Below the pieces are notes generated by a model that was not told where the DNA came from, made no database searches, and saw only the letters and a list, made by a program, of their open reading frames with translations. A stretch of 64,000 bases of DNA. It comes from an uncultured Clostridium sp. GTDB lineage: Bacteria > Bacillota > Clostridia > TANB77 > CAG-508. The stretch covers positions 26,097-90,096 of the forward strand of contig USHX01000002.1 in the NCBI GenBank assembly GCA_900554565.1, in the 5' to 3' direction. A program made the translations under genes and the position numbers. Shown piece by piece: positions 1 to 9,223 of this stretch; within the stretch, counting starts at the first letter, position 1; each line of letters starts with the position of its first letter.

Positions 1-206
1 CATTGAAAAATGTAGGACAGGACAAACAACAAACTTTATTAACAATAATGGAATTAGCTAGTAAAATTGGAAGAGCAATAATAGGAGTAAGTTTTTCAAT
101 AATTTTATTAAAAGAACCCATGATAAGCATAATAATAATTTTATTAATATTATCAATAGCAGAAATACTAATGAGTATAAAATTATATAAAATGGTAAAT
201 GAATAA
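1..206 (+). CDS. C-terminal fragment of a membrane protein (possibly MFS-type)
   Basis: The reading frame is open from the first base of the window and stops at 204-206, so the gene begins upstream. The visible 67 residues contain two hydrophobic stretches: one at about residues 20-35 (GRAIIGVSFSIILL) and a second, very isoleucine-rich one at about 40-57, ending in a short basic tail (KLYKMVNE). This looks like the last two helices of a polytopic transporter, but too little is present to name a family. The next gene, tcdA, begins 35 bp downstream on the same strand after its own AGGAG-like site, so the two may be co-transcribed. Confidence 0.45.
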   Translation, partial: LKNVGQDKQQTLLTIMELASKIGRAIIGVSFSIILLKEPMISIIIILLILSIAEILMSIKLYKMVNE

Positions 207-241
207 AAAACAAAAAAATTGGAAGAATAGGAGAAAGGAAT

Positions 242-997
242 ATGTTAAATCAATTTTCAAGAACAGAATTATTAATAGGAAAAGAAAAAATAGAAAAATT
301 AAATAACGCAAAAGTAGCAATATTTGGGTTAGGTGGAGTAGGTTCCTTTGTTATGGAAGGATTAGTAAGAGCAGGTGTTGAAAATTTTGTTTTAATAGAT
401 GATGACAAAATTTGTTTAACAAATTTAAACAGGCAAATAATTGCAACAAGAAAAACAATAGGAAAATATAAAGTAGATGTGGCAAAAGAAAGAATATTAG
501 AAATAAATCCAAATGCAAAAGTAGAAACATTCCAAGAATTTTATATGCCAGACACAAAAACAGAAATATTAACAAAAGACTTAGATTATGTTGTAGACTG
601 TATAGATACTGTAACTGCAAAAATATCTTTAGTTACAAAATGTGAGGAGTTAGGAATTCCAATAATATCTGCAATGGGAACAGGAAATAAATTAGATCCA
701 TCAAGATTTGAAATAACAGATATATACAAAACAAGCGTATGTCCATTAGCAAAGGTAATGAGAAAAGAATTACGAAAAAGAAATGTAAAAAAATTGAAAG
801 TAATTTATTCAAAAGAAGAACCAATAATACCAGATGAATACAGTCAAAGTAGCTGTAAAACAAATTGTATATGCCCTCCAGGAACTAAAAGAAAATGTGC
901 AATAAAAAATCAAGTTCCAGGAAGCATATCATTTGTTCCATCAGTTGCAGGACTGATGATTACCGGAGAAATAGTGAAAGATATTGCTAAAATATAA
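242..997 (+). CDS. tcdA: tRNA threonylcarbamoyladenosine dehydratase TcdA (ThiF/MoeB/HesA family)
   Basis: This is an E1-like enzyme of the ThiF/HesA fold. The known role of TcdA (CsdL) is ATP-dependent cyclisation of t6A37 to ct6A in ANN-decoding tRNAs. The nucleotide-binding glycine motif GLGGVGS lies at about residues 29-35, followed by the acidic switch (LIDDD) and the NLNRQI motif typical of adenylating E1-like enzymes. A cysteine-rich segment late in the protein (SSCKTNCICPPG, KRKC) matches the TcdA subgroup rather than ThiF or MoeB. The 251-residue length is normal for TcdA. The start is preceded by GGAGAAAGG. Its stop lies just before a consensus promoter for rubrerythrin, so it is probably the end of its transcript. 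Confidence 0.88.
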   Translation: MLNQFSRTELLIGKEKIEKLNNAKVAIFGLGGVGSFVMEGLVRAGVENFVLIDDDKICLTNLNRQIIATRKTIGKYKVDVAKERILEINPNAKVETFQEFYMPDTKTEILTKDLDYVVDCIDTVTAKISLVTKCEELGIPIISAMGTGNKLDPSRFEITDIYKTSVCPLAKVMRKELRKRNVKKLKVIYSKEEPIIPDEYSQSSCKTNCICPPGTKRKCAIKNQVPGSISFVPSVAGLMITGEIVKDIAKI

Positions 998-999
998 AC

Positions 1000-1026
1000 T
1001 TGACAATTATATGTAAAAGATATAAA
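1000..1026 (+). promoter_or_regulatory. Putative sigma-A promoter of rubrerythrin
   Basis: TTGACA at 1000-1005 and TATAAA at 1021-1026 with a rather short 15-bp spacer, placed between the tcdA stop and the rubrerythrin start. The -35 box is perfect; the short spacer lowers confidence in the exact -10. Confidence 0.5.
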
Positions 1027-1060
1027 ATGAGTGCGAACAGATTTTAAGGAGGAATTTAAA

Positions 1061-1600
1061 ATGGATTTAAAAGGAAGTAAAACAGAAAAAAATTTAATGG
1101 AAGCATTTGCAGGTGAATCACAAGCAAGAAATAAATATACATATTTTGCAAGCAAAGCAAAAAAAGAAGGATATGAGCAGATAGCAGCAATATTCCAAGA
1201 AACAGCAGATAATGAAAAAGAACATGCAAAAATGTGGTTTAAATTATTGCAAGGTGGACAAATATTATCAACAGCAGAAAACTTAAAAGCAGCTGCAGAA
1301 GGTGAAAACTACGAATGGACAGATATGTATGATAGAATGGCCAAAGAAGCTAAAGAAGAAGGATTTGACCATATAGCATATTTATTTGAAGAAGTAGGAA
1401 AAATAGAAAAAGAACATGAAGAAAGATATAAAAAATTATTAGAAAACGTAGAAGATGGACTAGTATTTAGTAAAGATGGGGATAGAATTTGGAAATGCAG
1501 AAATTGCGGACATATAGTAATAGGAAAATCAGCACCAGAAGTATGCCCAGTATGTGCACATCCAAAAGCTTATTTTGAAATAAAAGCTGAAAATTATTAA
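1061..1600 (+). CDS. rbr: Rubrerythrin
   Basis: Rubrerythrin is a cytoplasmic diiron peroxidase that detoxifies H2O2 in anaerobes, taking electrons through a rubredoxin-type iron centre. The N-terminal ferritin-like four-helix domain carries the expected carboxylate and His ligands ([28 protein letters not shown]). The C-terminal rubredoxin domain has two CxxC knuckles (WKCRNCG and VCPVCAHP). I start it at the ATG at 1061, which has AAGGAGG at 1046-1052; a GTG further upstream would add ten residues without a better site. The 179-residue length is typical. It has its own promoter and a strong terminator, so it is monocistronic. It marks an oxygen-sensitive anaerobe. Confidence 0.95.
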   Translation: MDLKGSKTEKNLMEAFAGESQARNKYTYFASKAKKEGYEQIAAIFQETADNEKEHAKMWFKLLQGGQILSTAENLKAAAEGENYEWTDMYDRMAKEAKEEGFDHIAYLFEEVGKIEKEHEERYKKLLENVEDGLVFSKDGDRIWKCRNCGHIVIGKSAPEVCPVCAHPKAYFEIKAENY

Positions 1601-1605
1601 AAAAT

Positions 1606-1651
1606 AAAAAAGACTTTTTGTAATAGTAATTGCAAAAAGTCTTTTTTGTTT
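1606..1651. terminator. Strong bidirectional intrinsic terminator
   Basis: A perfect 15-bp inverted repeat (1606-1620 and 1633-1647, core AAAGACTTTTTG / CAAAAAGTCTTT) with a 12-nt loop and T-runs on both sides. It lies between the convergent rubrerythrin gene and the minus-strand gene at 1652-2017 and probably serves both. Confidence 0.9.
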
Positions 1652-2017
1652 TTAATTTTTACTTTTTTTTATTTCTTTTACTTTTATTTTTTCCTCAATA
1701 ATTGATGGGGAAAAAATACTATGTTTGTTAGTTAGCATAACATTATCTTTGTCTAATTCCAATAAGAAATACCATTTTCTTCTGTAATTATCAATTTGAT
1801 TTTTTAGATAATTATTATAGTTTTTCTCATTTTCCATTAGTTCAGCTAACTTTTGATTTGAACGTTTATTATTTGCCATTTCAAGTTCTGCTAACCGAGT
1901 TTTAGAGCATGCATACGTATACTCAAGTTCACCTAAAGAATTTCTAATGTAACTAAGAAATAGAGCAAAAAGCCCTAAAACAGTAAAAATTAAAACTAAA
2001 ATTGTTGTCAATACCAT
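1652..2017 (-). CDS. Single-pass membrane protein with coiled coil, unknown function
   Basis: I do not recognise a family. The protein has one N-terminal hydrophobic helix (about residues 3-25, LTTILVLIFTVLGLFALFLSY) followed by a charged, probably coiled-coil region (about 30-85) and a basic C-terminus (KVKEIKKSKN). I place the start at the ATG at 2017 because GGAGGG lies 8 nt upstream of it on the minus strand; an upstream TTG overlaps that site. It contains one of only four in-frame CGG codons I found that are read as arginine (ACT CGG TTA, context KTRLAEL); here CGG is followed by T, not A. An 18-bp palindrome lies in the upstream region. Confidence 0.6.
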   Translation of the reverse strand: MVLTTILVLIFTVLGLFALFLSYIRNSLGELEYTYACSKTRLAELEMANNKRSNQKLAELMENEKNYNNYLKNQIDNYRRKWYFLLELDKDNVMLTNKHSIFSPSIIEEKIKVKEIKKSKN

Positions 2018-2077
2018 AAGATGTCCCTCCAAGTTTCTTAAAATCTCACGACAAATGTGTATGAGATATTTTAATAT

Positions 2078-2095
2078 TACAGGAAATTTCCTGTA
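2078..2095. promoter_or_regulatory. Perfect 18-bp palindrome, possible operator
   Basis: The sequence TACAGGAAATTTCCTGTA is its own reverse complement. It sits about 60 bp upstream of the minus-strand gene that starts at 2017, where an operator would be expected. A second imperfect inverted repeat (AAATCTCA ... TGAGATATTT) lies between it and the gene. The regulator is unknown. Confidence 0.4.
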
Positions 2096-2237
2096 TCATT
2101 TATTATTATAAGATAAATTTACATAAAAAGTCAAGGCAGTATTATAATATATATTTGAAAAATCATCGTTTTTTCTTTTTAGTATAGAAAAATTCCAAAC
2201 ATTATGATATAATTTAAAACATGAGAAGGAGAAAAAG

Positions 2238-2996
2238 ATGCCAAAATTTTTTGTGAAAGATGAACAAATAAACAATCAGGAAATCCAAATTCAAGGAACA
2301 GATGTAAACCACATAAAAAATGTATTAAGAGAAAAAATCGGAAGTGAATTAATAATATGTAATGAAAAAACAGGGCAAGATTATTTATGTGAAATAAAAG
2401 AAATGAAAGAAGAAAATATAATCTGTCATATAAAAGAAAAACTTCTAAATAACGTAGAATCAAATATAAAAGTAACAATAATGCAAGGATTGCCAAAAGC
2501 TGACAAAATGGAACTTATAATCCAAAAATCAGTAGAATTAGGTGTAAATAATATAATACCACTAGAAATGAAAAGATGTGTAGTAAAATTAAAAGATAAA
2601 GATAAAATTAAAAAAATTGAAAGATGGCAAAAAATCTCTGTGGTTGCAGCAAAACAAAGTGGAAGAAATATTATTCCTGAAATAAACCAGGTAGAAAATC
2701 TAAAAAATATTTGCGAAACATTTGAAAATTATGATATAGTACTTTTAGCATATGAAAATGAAAAAGAAAACACATTAAAAAATGAATTAAAGGCATTAAA
2801 AGAAAAAATTAAAAATAAAAATGAAGATGTAAAAATAGCTGTTTTGGTAGGCCCAGAAGGTGGAATTGCCGAAGAAGAAGTAAAAATGGCAAGACAAAAA
2901 GGCGCAAAAGTAATTACATTAGGAAAAAGAATATTAAGAACAGAAACAGTAGCATTAAATGTACTTAGCATAATAATGTATGAACTAGAAAATTAG
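2238..2996 (+). CDS. rsmE: 16S rRNA m3U1498 methyltransferase RsmE
   Basis: RsmE methylates N3 of U1498 in 16S rRNA using SAM. The N-terminal PUA-like domain begins MPKFFV and includes the HIKNVLR segment; the C-terminal SPOUT (knotted) domain contains KADKMELIIQK, the SAM-binding VGPEGG motif at about residues 204-209, and the closing LGKRILRTETVAL motif. These are diagnostic of RsmE. The 252-residue length is normal. A TATAAT at 2208-2213 may be its -10 box. The stop is followed after 11 bp by the next gene, suggesting an operon with the membrane protein and yicC. Confidence 0.93.
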   Translation: MPKFFVKDEQINNQEIQIQGTDVNHIKNVLREKIGSELIICNEKTGQDYLCEIKEMKEENIICHIKEKLLNNVESNIKVTIMQGLPKADKMELIIQKSVELGVNNIIPLEMKRCVVKLKDKDKIKKIERWQKISVVAAKQSGRNIIPEINQVENLKNICETFENYDIVLLAYENEKENTLKNELKALKEKIKNKNEDVKIAVLVGPEGGIAEEEVKMARQKGAKVITLGKRILRTETVALNVLSIIMYELEN

Positions 2997-3007
2997 GAGG
3001 AAAACGA

Positions 3008-3460
3008 ATGAAAACAATATTCAAAAACTTAGTAAGAGCAATTTTAGTAATGTTATATTTTATAACATTAAATTTTGCATATACACGAATGAACTTAGAA
3101 AGGCTTATTGGGGATATAGAAGTATTTTCAGGAGTTTTCCTAGTATTAGGGCTATTAGCACTAGAAAAAGCATATAGAGAAGAAAAAGGTTCAACAGCAA
3201 TAACTTCAATAGAATTAATGGCATTATCAATGCATTCTCTTTCAATAATGAATGTAATAACAATGATGAAATATGACTTTAGAACATATCTTTTAACATC
3301 ATCATATATAATTGCAATTTATTATGTATTTAAAGCAATTGTAATATATACAATGCAAAGAAAAAAAGCATTAAAAGAATTAAGTGATATATCAGAAATA
3401 GTAAAAGAAGATGAGCCAATAAAAAAAGAAGCCAAAAAAAGAAGAACAACAAAAGTATAA
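3008..3460 (+). CDS. Small polytopic membrane protein, unknown function
   Basis: The protein has 150 residues with three to four hydrophobic segments (about residues 8-25, 40-52, 68-88 and 95-115) and a highly basic C-terminal tail (KKEAKKRRTTKV) that would be cytosolic. I recognise no catalytic motif or named family. It lies 11 bp after rsmE with GGAGG right before the ATG at 3008, so it is translated from the same transcript. Its place between rsmE and yicC does not reveal a role. Confidence 0.7.
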   Translation: MKTIFKNLVRAILVMLYFITLNFAYTRMNLERLIGDIEVFSGVFLVLGLLALEKAYREEKGSTAITSIELMALSMHSLSIMNVITMMKYDFRTYLLTSSYIIAIYYVFKAIVIYTMQRKKALKELSDISEIVKEDEPIKKEAKKRRTTKV

Positions 3461-3506
3461 AAATCAAAAGCTATAAAAGAAAAAAGTAAAAAGGAAGTAA
3501 AGAAAA

Positions 3507-4383
3507 ATGATTAAAAGCATGACTGGATATGGGAAAGCAAATCTAGAAAAAGAAAAAAGAAAATATCAAATAGAAATAAAAAGTGTAAATCACAGATACA
3601 GTGATATATCAATAAAAATGCCAAGGCAATTAGCATATTTAGAAGAACCAATAAAAAGAAAAGTTTCAGAAAAAGTAAAAAGAGGAAAAATAGATATATT
3701 TATAACTTTTGAAAATGAAGGAATAGAAGGCAAAGAAATAAAAATAAATACAGAACTTGCTAGTGGGTATATAAAAGCTCTAAAAGAATTAGCTGAAAAA
3801 GAAAATATTTTAGCAGATATACAAGTAAATGACATTGCAAAATATCCAGATGTATTAAATGTAGAAAGCAATAATGATGATGAAAAGGTAAAACAAGAAA
3901 TTCTAGAAGCGGTAGAAATTGCAACATCAAATTTAGTAGAAATGAGAAAAACAGAAGGATTGAAAATGGCAGAAGATATAGAAAAAAGATTAGAAGGAAT
4001 TCAAAAAAAAGTAAATCAAATATCTCGGACTTTCTACTGGACTTATTGATGAATATGTAGTAAAATTAGAAGAACGAATAAAAGAACTAACAAAAAATCA
4101 AGAAATTGATAAACAAAGGCTAGCACAAGAAGTAGTAATATATGCTGATAAATGTTCAATTCAAGAAGAGATTACAAGACTAAATAGTCATATATTACAA
4201 TTAAAAACACTATTAAAATCTGATGAAGCAGTAGGAAAAAAATTAGATTTTATAATTCAAGAGATGAATCGTGAAACAAACACAATAGGCTCAAAAGCAA
4301 ACAACTTAAGTATTACAAATGGAGTAGTTGATATAAAAACAGAAATAGAAAACATAAGAGAACAAGTTCAAAATATAGAATAG
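3507..4383 (+). CDS. yicC: YicC family endoribonuclease, read through a +1 shift at CGGA
   Basis: YicC-family proteins are metal-dependent endoribonucleases of bacterial RNA decay. The N-terminal domain starts MIKSMTGYGKA and contains EIKSVNHRY; the C-terminal DUF1732 domain contains RLAQEVVIYADKC and EMNRETNTIGSKAN. The zero frame from 3507 runs into TGA at 4047-4049 seven codons after a CGG at 4026-4028. Skipping one base there (TCT-C-GGA-CTT, giving ISGLSTGLIDEY) opens a frame to TAG at 4381-4383, and the joined protein is about 291 residues, the normal length. Neither half looks decayed, so I annotate one gene. remA follows 15 bp downstream. Confidence 0.9.
4026..4029 (+). other. CGGA +1 frameshift site in yicC
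   Basis: Zero frame reads ATA TCT CGG ACT; the +1 frame reads TCT, skip C, GGA CTT TCT ACT GGA. The upstream and downstream parts are the two contiguous halves of YicC. Confidence 0.75.
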
Positions 4384-4398
4384 AAAGGGATTGATTTT

Positions 4399-4686
4399 AT
4401 GCAATTAGTAAACATAGGATTTGGAAATATTGTTTCAGCAGAAAGAATAGTGGCAATAGTAAGCCCAGAATCAGCACCAATAAAAAGACTAATACAAGAA
4501 GCAAAAGATGAAAAAACAGCAGTTGATGCAACATATGGAAGAAGAACAAGAGCAGTTTTAATAATGGATTCAGGACATATCATATTATCAGCAGTTCAAC
4601 CAGAAACAGTTGGTGGAAGAATAGATAAAGATATATCACAAGAAGAAATAGCAAGACAAATAGCAGAAGCTGCAAAACAACAATAA
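4399..4686 (+). CDS. remA: RemA family regulator (DUF370)
   Basis: RemA is a small DNA-binding protein that in Bacillus subtilis activates matrix genes and in many Firmicutes sits next to gmk. The sequence is typical: [12 protein letters not shown] at the start, [16 protein letters not shown], then the highly conserved [16 protein letters not shown] segment at about residues 47-62. The 95-residue length matches the family. It is preceded by an AAAGGG site and follows yicC by 15 bp. What it regulates here cannot be read from the window, although the surface-protein genes are conceivable targets (speculation). Confidence 0.92.
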   Translation: MQLVNIGFGNIVSAERIVAIVSPESAPIKRLIQEAKDEKTAVDATYGRRTRAVLIMDSGHIILSAVQPETVGGRIDKDISQEEIARQIAEAAKQQ

Positions 4687-4715
4687 AATAAAAATAGAAA
4701 AGGAGTGGATTAGAA

Positions 4716-4907
4716 ATGATGGTAAAACCAAGCGTTTCAGAATTATTAACAAAAGCAAACAATAGATATGAATTAGTAATAGCAACAGCAAGAAGAGCAA
4801 GACAAATAGCTGCAGGTGCAGAACCAAAAACAGATGTAAAAGAAGAATCACCAGTAACATTAGCTGCAAACGAAATAGCTGAAGGGAAGGTAACAATAGA
4901 ATGTTAG
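4716..4907 (+). CDS. rpoZ: RNA polymerase omega subunit
   Basis: Omega helps fold and assemble the beta-prime subunit of RNA polymerase. The 63-residue protein has the RpoZ core: SVSELLTKANNRYELVIATARRARQ, in which the ARRARQI helix is the conserved signature. AGGAGTGG precedes the first of two adjacent ATG codons (4716 and 4719). Its last codons overlap the start of gmk by 7 bp in another frame, giving translational coupling; in most relatives gmk precedes rpoZ, so the order here is reversed. Confidence 0.88.
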   Translation: MMVKPSVSELLTKANNRYELVIATARRARQIAAGAEPKTDVKEESPVTLAANEIAEGKVTIEC

Positions 4908-5488
4908 TAATATTATCTGGAGTAGCAGGAGCAGGAAAAGATACAATAAAAAAAGAACTAATAAAAAGATTCGATAATGTCGAATCTTTACCTTCATATA
5001 CATCAAGACCAAAACGTGAAGGAGATGTAGAAGGACAAACATATAATTTTGTATCAAGAAAAGAATTTGAAGAAAAAATAGAAAATGGAGAATTTTACGA
5101 ATATGACATACACCACAACCATTATTATGGAACATCAAAAAAACTTTTAAATGCAAAAATAGAAAGTGGGAAAATAATAGTAAAAGACATAGATGTAAAT
5201 GGAACAGAGCATTTAAAAGATTTATTAAAAGCAGATACAAAAGTTGTAACAATATTCTTAAGAGTACCAAAAGAAGACTTAGAAGCACGTTTACAAGAAA
5301 GAATAGACAAACCAAGCCCAGCAGAAATTCGTTTACGTTTAAGCAGATTTGAATATGAAGAATCAAAAATCAACTTATATGACTATGTATTAAAAAATGA
5401 TAATTTAGAAAAAACAGTACAAATAGTAATGGCTATTTTAGAAAACGAGTTGAAATTAGAAAATGATAGCAGAAATAATAATAAATAG
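4901..5488 (+). CDS. gmk: Guanylate kinase
   Basis: Guanylate kinase phosphorylates GMP to GDP with ATP. The P-loop GVAGAGKDT is at about residues 7-15; the family more often has GxSGxGK, so the second position is a modest variant. The GMP-binding region follows (SYTSRPKREGDVEGQTYNFVS, with the conserved TSRPKR motif), then the lid and the RLSRFEYE segment. The 195-residue length is normal. The ATG at 4901 lies inside rpoZ, and the gene end overlaps the priA start by 26 bp. This tight packing indicates one translationally coupled operon. Confidence 0.93.
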   Translation: MLVILSGVAGAGKDTIKKELIKRFDNVESLPSYTSRPKREGDVEGQTYNFVSRKEFEEKIENGEFYEYDIHHNHYYGTSKKLLNAKIESGKIIVKDIDVNGTEHLKDLLKADTKVVTIFLRVPKEDLEARLQERIDKPSPAEIRLRLSRFEYEESKINLYDYVLKNDNLEKTVQIVMAILENELKLENDSRNNNK

Positions 5489-7690
5489 AACAGCAAAAAA
5501 ATTAAATAGGACCTTTGATTATGAAGTGCCAGAAGAGTTGCAAGACCTTATTACAATTGGAAGTAAGGTCTTAGTTCCGTTTGGTAAAAATGGTGCATTA
5601 GAGCAAGCATTTGTAATAAAACTAAAAGAAAGCACAGAATATGAAGTGAAAAAAATTGCGAAAATAGAAGACAACATAACAGAAAAGCAAATAGAATTAG
5701 CAAGATGGATGGCTTCTAGATATTTTTGTAATGTATCAGATTGTATAAAACTAATGTTAACACCAGGAACAAGAACAAAAGAGAAAAAAGTTCAAGACAA
5801 AAAGATAAATGTAGTATATTTAAAAAAAGAAAAGTATGAAATTGAACAAAAAATAGAAAATGGGACAATAAAATCAGAAAAACAAAAAAGAACATTAAAA
5901 TTTATACTAGAAAATGAAGGCCTTACGGTGCCAGAATTAGAACCATTGGCAGATACTACAAGAGCAATAATAAATACACTAGTAAAAAATGGATATTTAG
6001 AAATATCAGAAAAAAAGATAGAAAGAAATCCATTACAAAACAAACAAATAGAAAAAACACAAAATTTAGTATTTACAAAAGAACAGCAAATAGCATATGA
6101 AAAAATAAAAGAAACAATAGAAAATAACGAATATAAAAGCTTTTTGCTTTATGGCGTAACAGGATCACGGAAAAACAGAAGTATATTTACAACTTATAGA
6201 AGAAGTAATAAAAAACGAAAAAACAGCAATTGTTTTGGTTCCGGAAATATCATTAACACCACAAATGTTAGACAGATTTATATCTAGATTTGGAAAAGAA
6301 CAAATAGCAGTTTTACATAGTAAACTATCATTAGGAGAAAAACATGATGAGTGGAACAAAATAAGAGAAGGAAAAGCCAAAATAGTAATTGGCGCTAGAT
6401 CAGCAATATTTGCACCAGTTAAGAATTTGGGAATAATCATAATAGATGAAGAACATGATAGTTCGTATAAATCAGAATCAACACCTAAATATGATGCAAA
6501 ACAAGTGGCAAAATATATAGCTAAACAAAGTAAATGTCCATTAGTGCTAGGAAGTGCAACACCAGATTTATCAACATATTATCAGGCGAAAAATTTAGAA
6601 AAAATAGAATTACTTACATTAACAAAAAGAGCAAACAATTCAAATCTTCCACAAGTCACAGTAATAGACTTAAAAGAAGAATTAGCAAATGGAAATAGGT
6701 CAATGTTAAGCAGAGAATTATATCAAAAAATTGAAGAAAATCTAGAGAAAAAACTACAAACAATATTATTTTTAAACAGAAGGGGATATTCAACATTTAT
6801 AATGTGTAGAAATTGTGGCTATACAGTAAAATGCAAAAATTGTGATATAAGCCTTACATATCATAGCTATGAAAGAAAACTAAAATGTCATTATTGCGGA
6901 CATGAAGAGAATTTAGTAACTAAATGTCCAGAATGTGGAAGTGATAAAATAAGATATTTTGGAACAGGAACTCAAAGATTAGAGCAAGAAATAAAAAAGC
7001 AATTTCCACAAGCTACAACAATAAGAATGGATGTAGATACAGTAACAAAGAAAAATTCACATGAGCAAATACTATCAAAATTTAAAAATGAAAATATAGA
7101 CATCTTAATTGGTACACAGATGGTAGTAAAAGGACATCACTTTCCAAATGTAACATTAGTAGGAGTAATAGCGGCAGATAGTTCTTTAAATATTGATGAC
7201 TACAGAGCAAATGAAAGAACATTTCAAATATTAACACAAGTGGCACGGAAGGGCTGGTAGAGAAAAACTACCAGGAAAAGTAATAATACAAACATATAAC
7301 CCGGATAACTTTGCAATACAATGTGCCAGCAAACAAAACTATGAAGAATTTTATGAAATAGAAATAGCCTTAAGAGAACAGTTGAAATATCCGCCATTTT
7401 GCGATATAATAGTAATTGGATTTAACGGGACAAATGAAAAAGAAATACAAGAAATATCTTTAAAAATGTATAAAGAATTACATGTAAAACTAGAAGAATT
7501 CAATATATTTAAACCAATGCCAGCACCAATAGAAAAAATACAAAACAGATATCGCTATAGGATAATAATAAAAGGAAATATGAACGAACAAGCAAATAAA
7601 GAATTGAATTCAATACTAAAACAAGCATATAATGAAAACTTAAAAACAACAAGAATATCAATAGACATAAATCCAAACAATATGTCATAA
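5463..7690 (+). CDS. priA: Primosomal replication helicase PriA, with two +1 CGGA shift sites
   Basis: PriA restarts stalled replication forks as a 3'-5' helicase. The gene is spread over three frames. Part 1 (5463 to 6167) holds the DNA-binding N-terminus up to GVTGS; a one-base skip at CGG 6168-6170 continues as GKTE, restoring Walker A. Part 2 holds the DEEH box (IIIDEEHDSSY), the zinc-binding cysteines (CRNCG, CKNC, CHYCG, CPECGS) and ends QVA; a second skip at CGG 7246-7248 continues GRAGRE, helicase motif VI. Part 3 runs to 7690. The joined length is about 741 residues, normal for PriA. Both shifts fall exactly at Gly codons of catalytic motifs, so without them no active helicase is made. 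Confidence 0.9.
6168..6171 (+). other. CGGA +1 frameshift site 1 in priA (Walker A)
   Basis: Zero frame reads GGA TCA CGG AAA AAC; the +1 frame reads TCA, skip C, GGA AAA ACA GAA, giving TGSGKTE. The zero frame continues to a stop at 6285-6287. Confidence 0.8.
7246..7249 (+). other. CGGA +1 frameshift site 2 in priA (motif VI)
   Basis: Zero frame reads GTG GCA CGG AAG GGC TGG TAG; the +1 frame reads GCA, skip C, GGA AGG GCT GGT AGA, giving QVAGRAGR. The zero-frame stop is only three codons after CGG. Confidence 0.8.
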
Positions 7691-7708
7691 AAGAAAGGGG
7701 CAATAAAA

Positions 7709-8194
7709 ATGGCAATAAGAAATCTAAGATATCAAGGTGATGAAATACTAAAAAAGAAATCAAGAGAAATAGAAAATATAGATGACAAACTACAAGTTTT
7801 AATAGATGATATGATAGACACAATGCACAAATATAATGGCGTAGGACTTGCAGCTGTACAAGTTGGCGTATTAAAAAGACTTGTAGTAATAGACTTATAT
7901 GATGACAATGGGCCAATAGTAATGATAAACCCAGAAATAATAAAAACAAAAGGAGAGCAAGAAGTAGATGAAGGGTGCTTAAGTTTTCCAAATGAATTTG
8001 CAAAAGTTATAAGACCAGCAGAAGTAGTTGCGGAATATACTTCAAGAGATGGAAAAAGAATGAGAGTAAAAGCAAAAGAACTATTAGCACAAGCCATAGC
8101 ACACGAAGTTGATCATTTGAATGGAGAAGTATTTATAGATAAAATAATACCTGGAACATTAGAATATGTAGAACCTGAAAAACCAGAAAAATAA
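7709..8194 (+). CDS. def: Peptide deformylase
   Basis: Peptide deformylase removes the formyl group from the N-terminal methionine of new proteins. All three family motifs are visible: GVGLAAVQVG (motif 1, about residues 46-55), DEGCLSFP with the metal-binding Cys (motif 2, about 88-95), and AHEVDHLNG (motif 3, HExDH, about 130-138). The 161-residue length is that of a type I enzyme. It starts 19 bp after priA with AAAGGGG upstream, and is followed by fmt, the gene for the opposite reaction, as in many Firmicutes. Confidence 0.95.
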   Translation: MAIRNLRYQGDEILKKKSREIENIDDKLQVLIDDMIDTMHKYNGVGLAAVQVGVLKRLVVIDLYDDNGPIVMINPEIIKTKGEQEVDEGCLSFPNEFAKVIRPAEVVAEYTSRDGKRMRVKAKELLAQAIAHEVDHLNGEVFIDKIIPGTLEYVEPEKPEK

Positions 8195-8262
8195 TTTAAA
8201 AAATATATAAGCAAATATGAGATTTTTAACAAATATACTCATAAAAAAGGAGAAAAGTAATT

Positions 8263-9213
8263 ATGAAAATAGTTTTTATGGGAACACCAGACTTTGCTAG
8301 TGAAAGTTTAAAAGAACTATATGAAGCAGGACATGAAATACTAGCAGTTGTAACAAATCCAGATAGACCAAAAGGCAGGGGAATGAAAGTAATAGCATCA
8401 CCTGTAAAACAATATGCAATGGAAAAAGAACTAAAAATATATCAACCTGAAAAAGTAAGAAAAAATCCAGAATTTATAGATGAAATAAAAAACTTGAATC
8501 CAGATGTAATATGTGTTGTAGCATATGGAAAAATACTTCCAAAAGAAATTTTAGAAATTCCACATTTAGGATGTATAAATGTACATGCATCACTACTACC
8601 TAAATATAGGGGTGCAGCTCCAATACAATGGGCGGTTTTAAATGGAGAAAAAGAAACAGGTGTAACAACAATGTATATGGACATTGGAATGGACACAGGT
8701 GATATGATTTTAAAAGAAAAAGTACAAATAGGTGAAGATGAAACAACAGGAGAATTGTGGGATAGATTATCAAAAATAGGCGGAAAACTATTAGTTGAAA
8801 CATTAAAACAAATTGAAGAAGGTACAGCACCAAGAGAAAAACAAGGTGAAGACTTTACAATGGCTCCAATGTTAGATAAAAAAATGGCAAAAATAGATTG
8901 GGAAAATCAAACGGCAAGACAAATAAAAAATCTTGTAAGGGGCTTAAATCCTATAATGGGAGCATATACATTTTTAAATGATAAAAAAATAAAATTCTGG
9001 AAAGTTGGCATAGCAGATGATATTATGGCAGATGGTATGGAGATACTAGCAAACGGAGTTGTATTAGCATCTGATGAAAGAGCAGGACTATATATAAAAA
9101 CTAAAGATGGAATTTTAAAGGTTTTAGAAATACAAGGAGAAAATTCTAGAAGAATGCCAATTTCAGACTTTTTAAGGGGAAATGAAATTAATGAATTTGA
9201 TGTCTTTTGCTAA
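8263..9213 (+). CDS. fmt: Methionyl-tRNA formyltransferase
   Basis: Fmt formylates initiator Met-tRNA using 10-formyl-THF. The sequence opens with VFMGTPDFA and contains the catalytic region NVHASLLPKYRGAAPIQWA (Asn, His of the active site) and the DTGDMILK segment; the C-terminal OB-like tRNA-binding domain follows (about residue 210 onward, IKNLVRGLNP). The 316-residue length is normal. A 68-bp gap with AAAAAAGGAG separates it from def. The supply of 10-formyl-THF is consistent with the fhs gene at 18.4 kb. The gene ends just before the scfA promoter. Confidence 0.95.
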   Translation: MKIVFMGTPDFASESLKELYEAGHEILAVVTNPDRPKGRGMKVIASPVKQYAMEKELKIYQPEKVRKNPEFIDEIKNLNPDVICVVAYGKILPKEILEIPHLGCINVHASLLPKYRGAAPIQWAVLNGEKETGVTTMYMDIGMDTGDMILKEKVQIGEDETTGELWDRLSKIGGKLLVETLKQIEEGTAPREKQGEDFTMAPMLDKKMAKIDWENQTARQIKNLVRGLNPIMGAYTFLNDKKIKFWKVGIADDIMADGMEILANGVVLASDERAGLYIKTKDGILKVLEIQGENSRRMPISDFLRGNEINEFDVFC

Positions 9214-9223
9214 AATTTGTGTG

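Noticed and set aside
4901..4907. rpoZ/gmk and gmk/priA overlaps as frameshift fusions
   Set aside because: Each gene has its own complete family length and start; these are ordinary overlapping genes in an operon.
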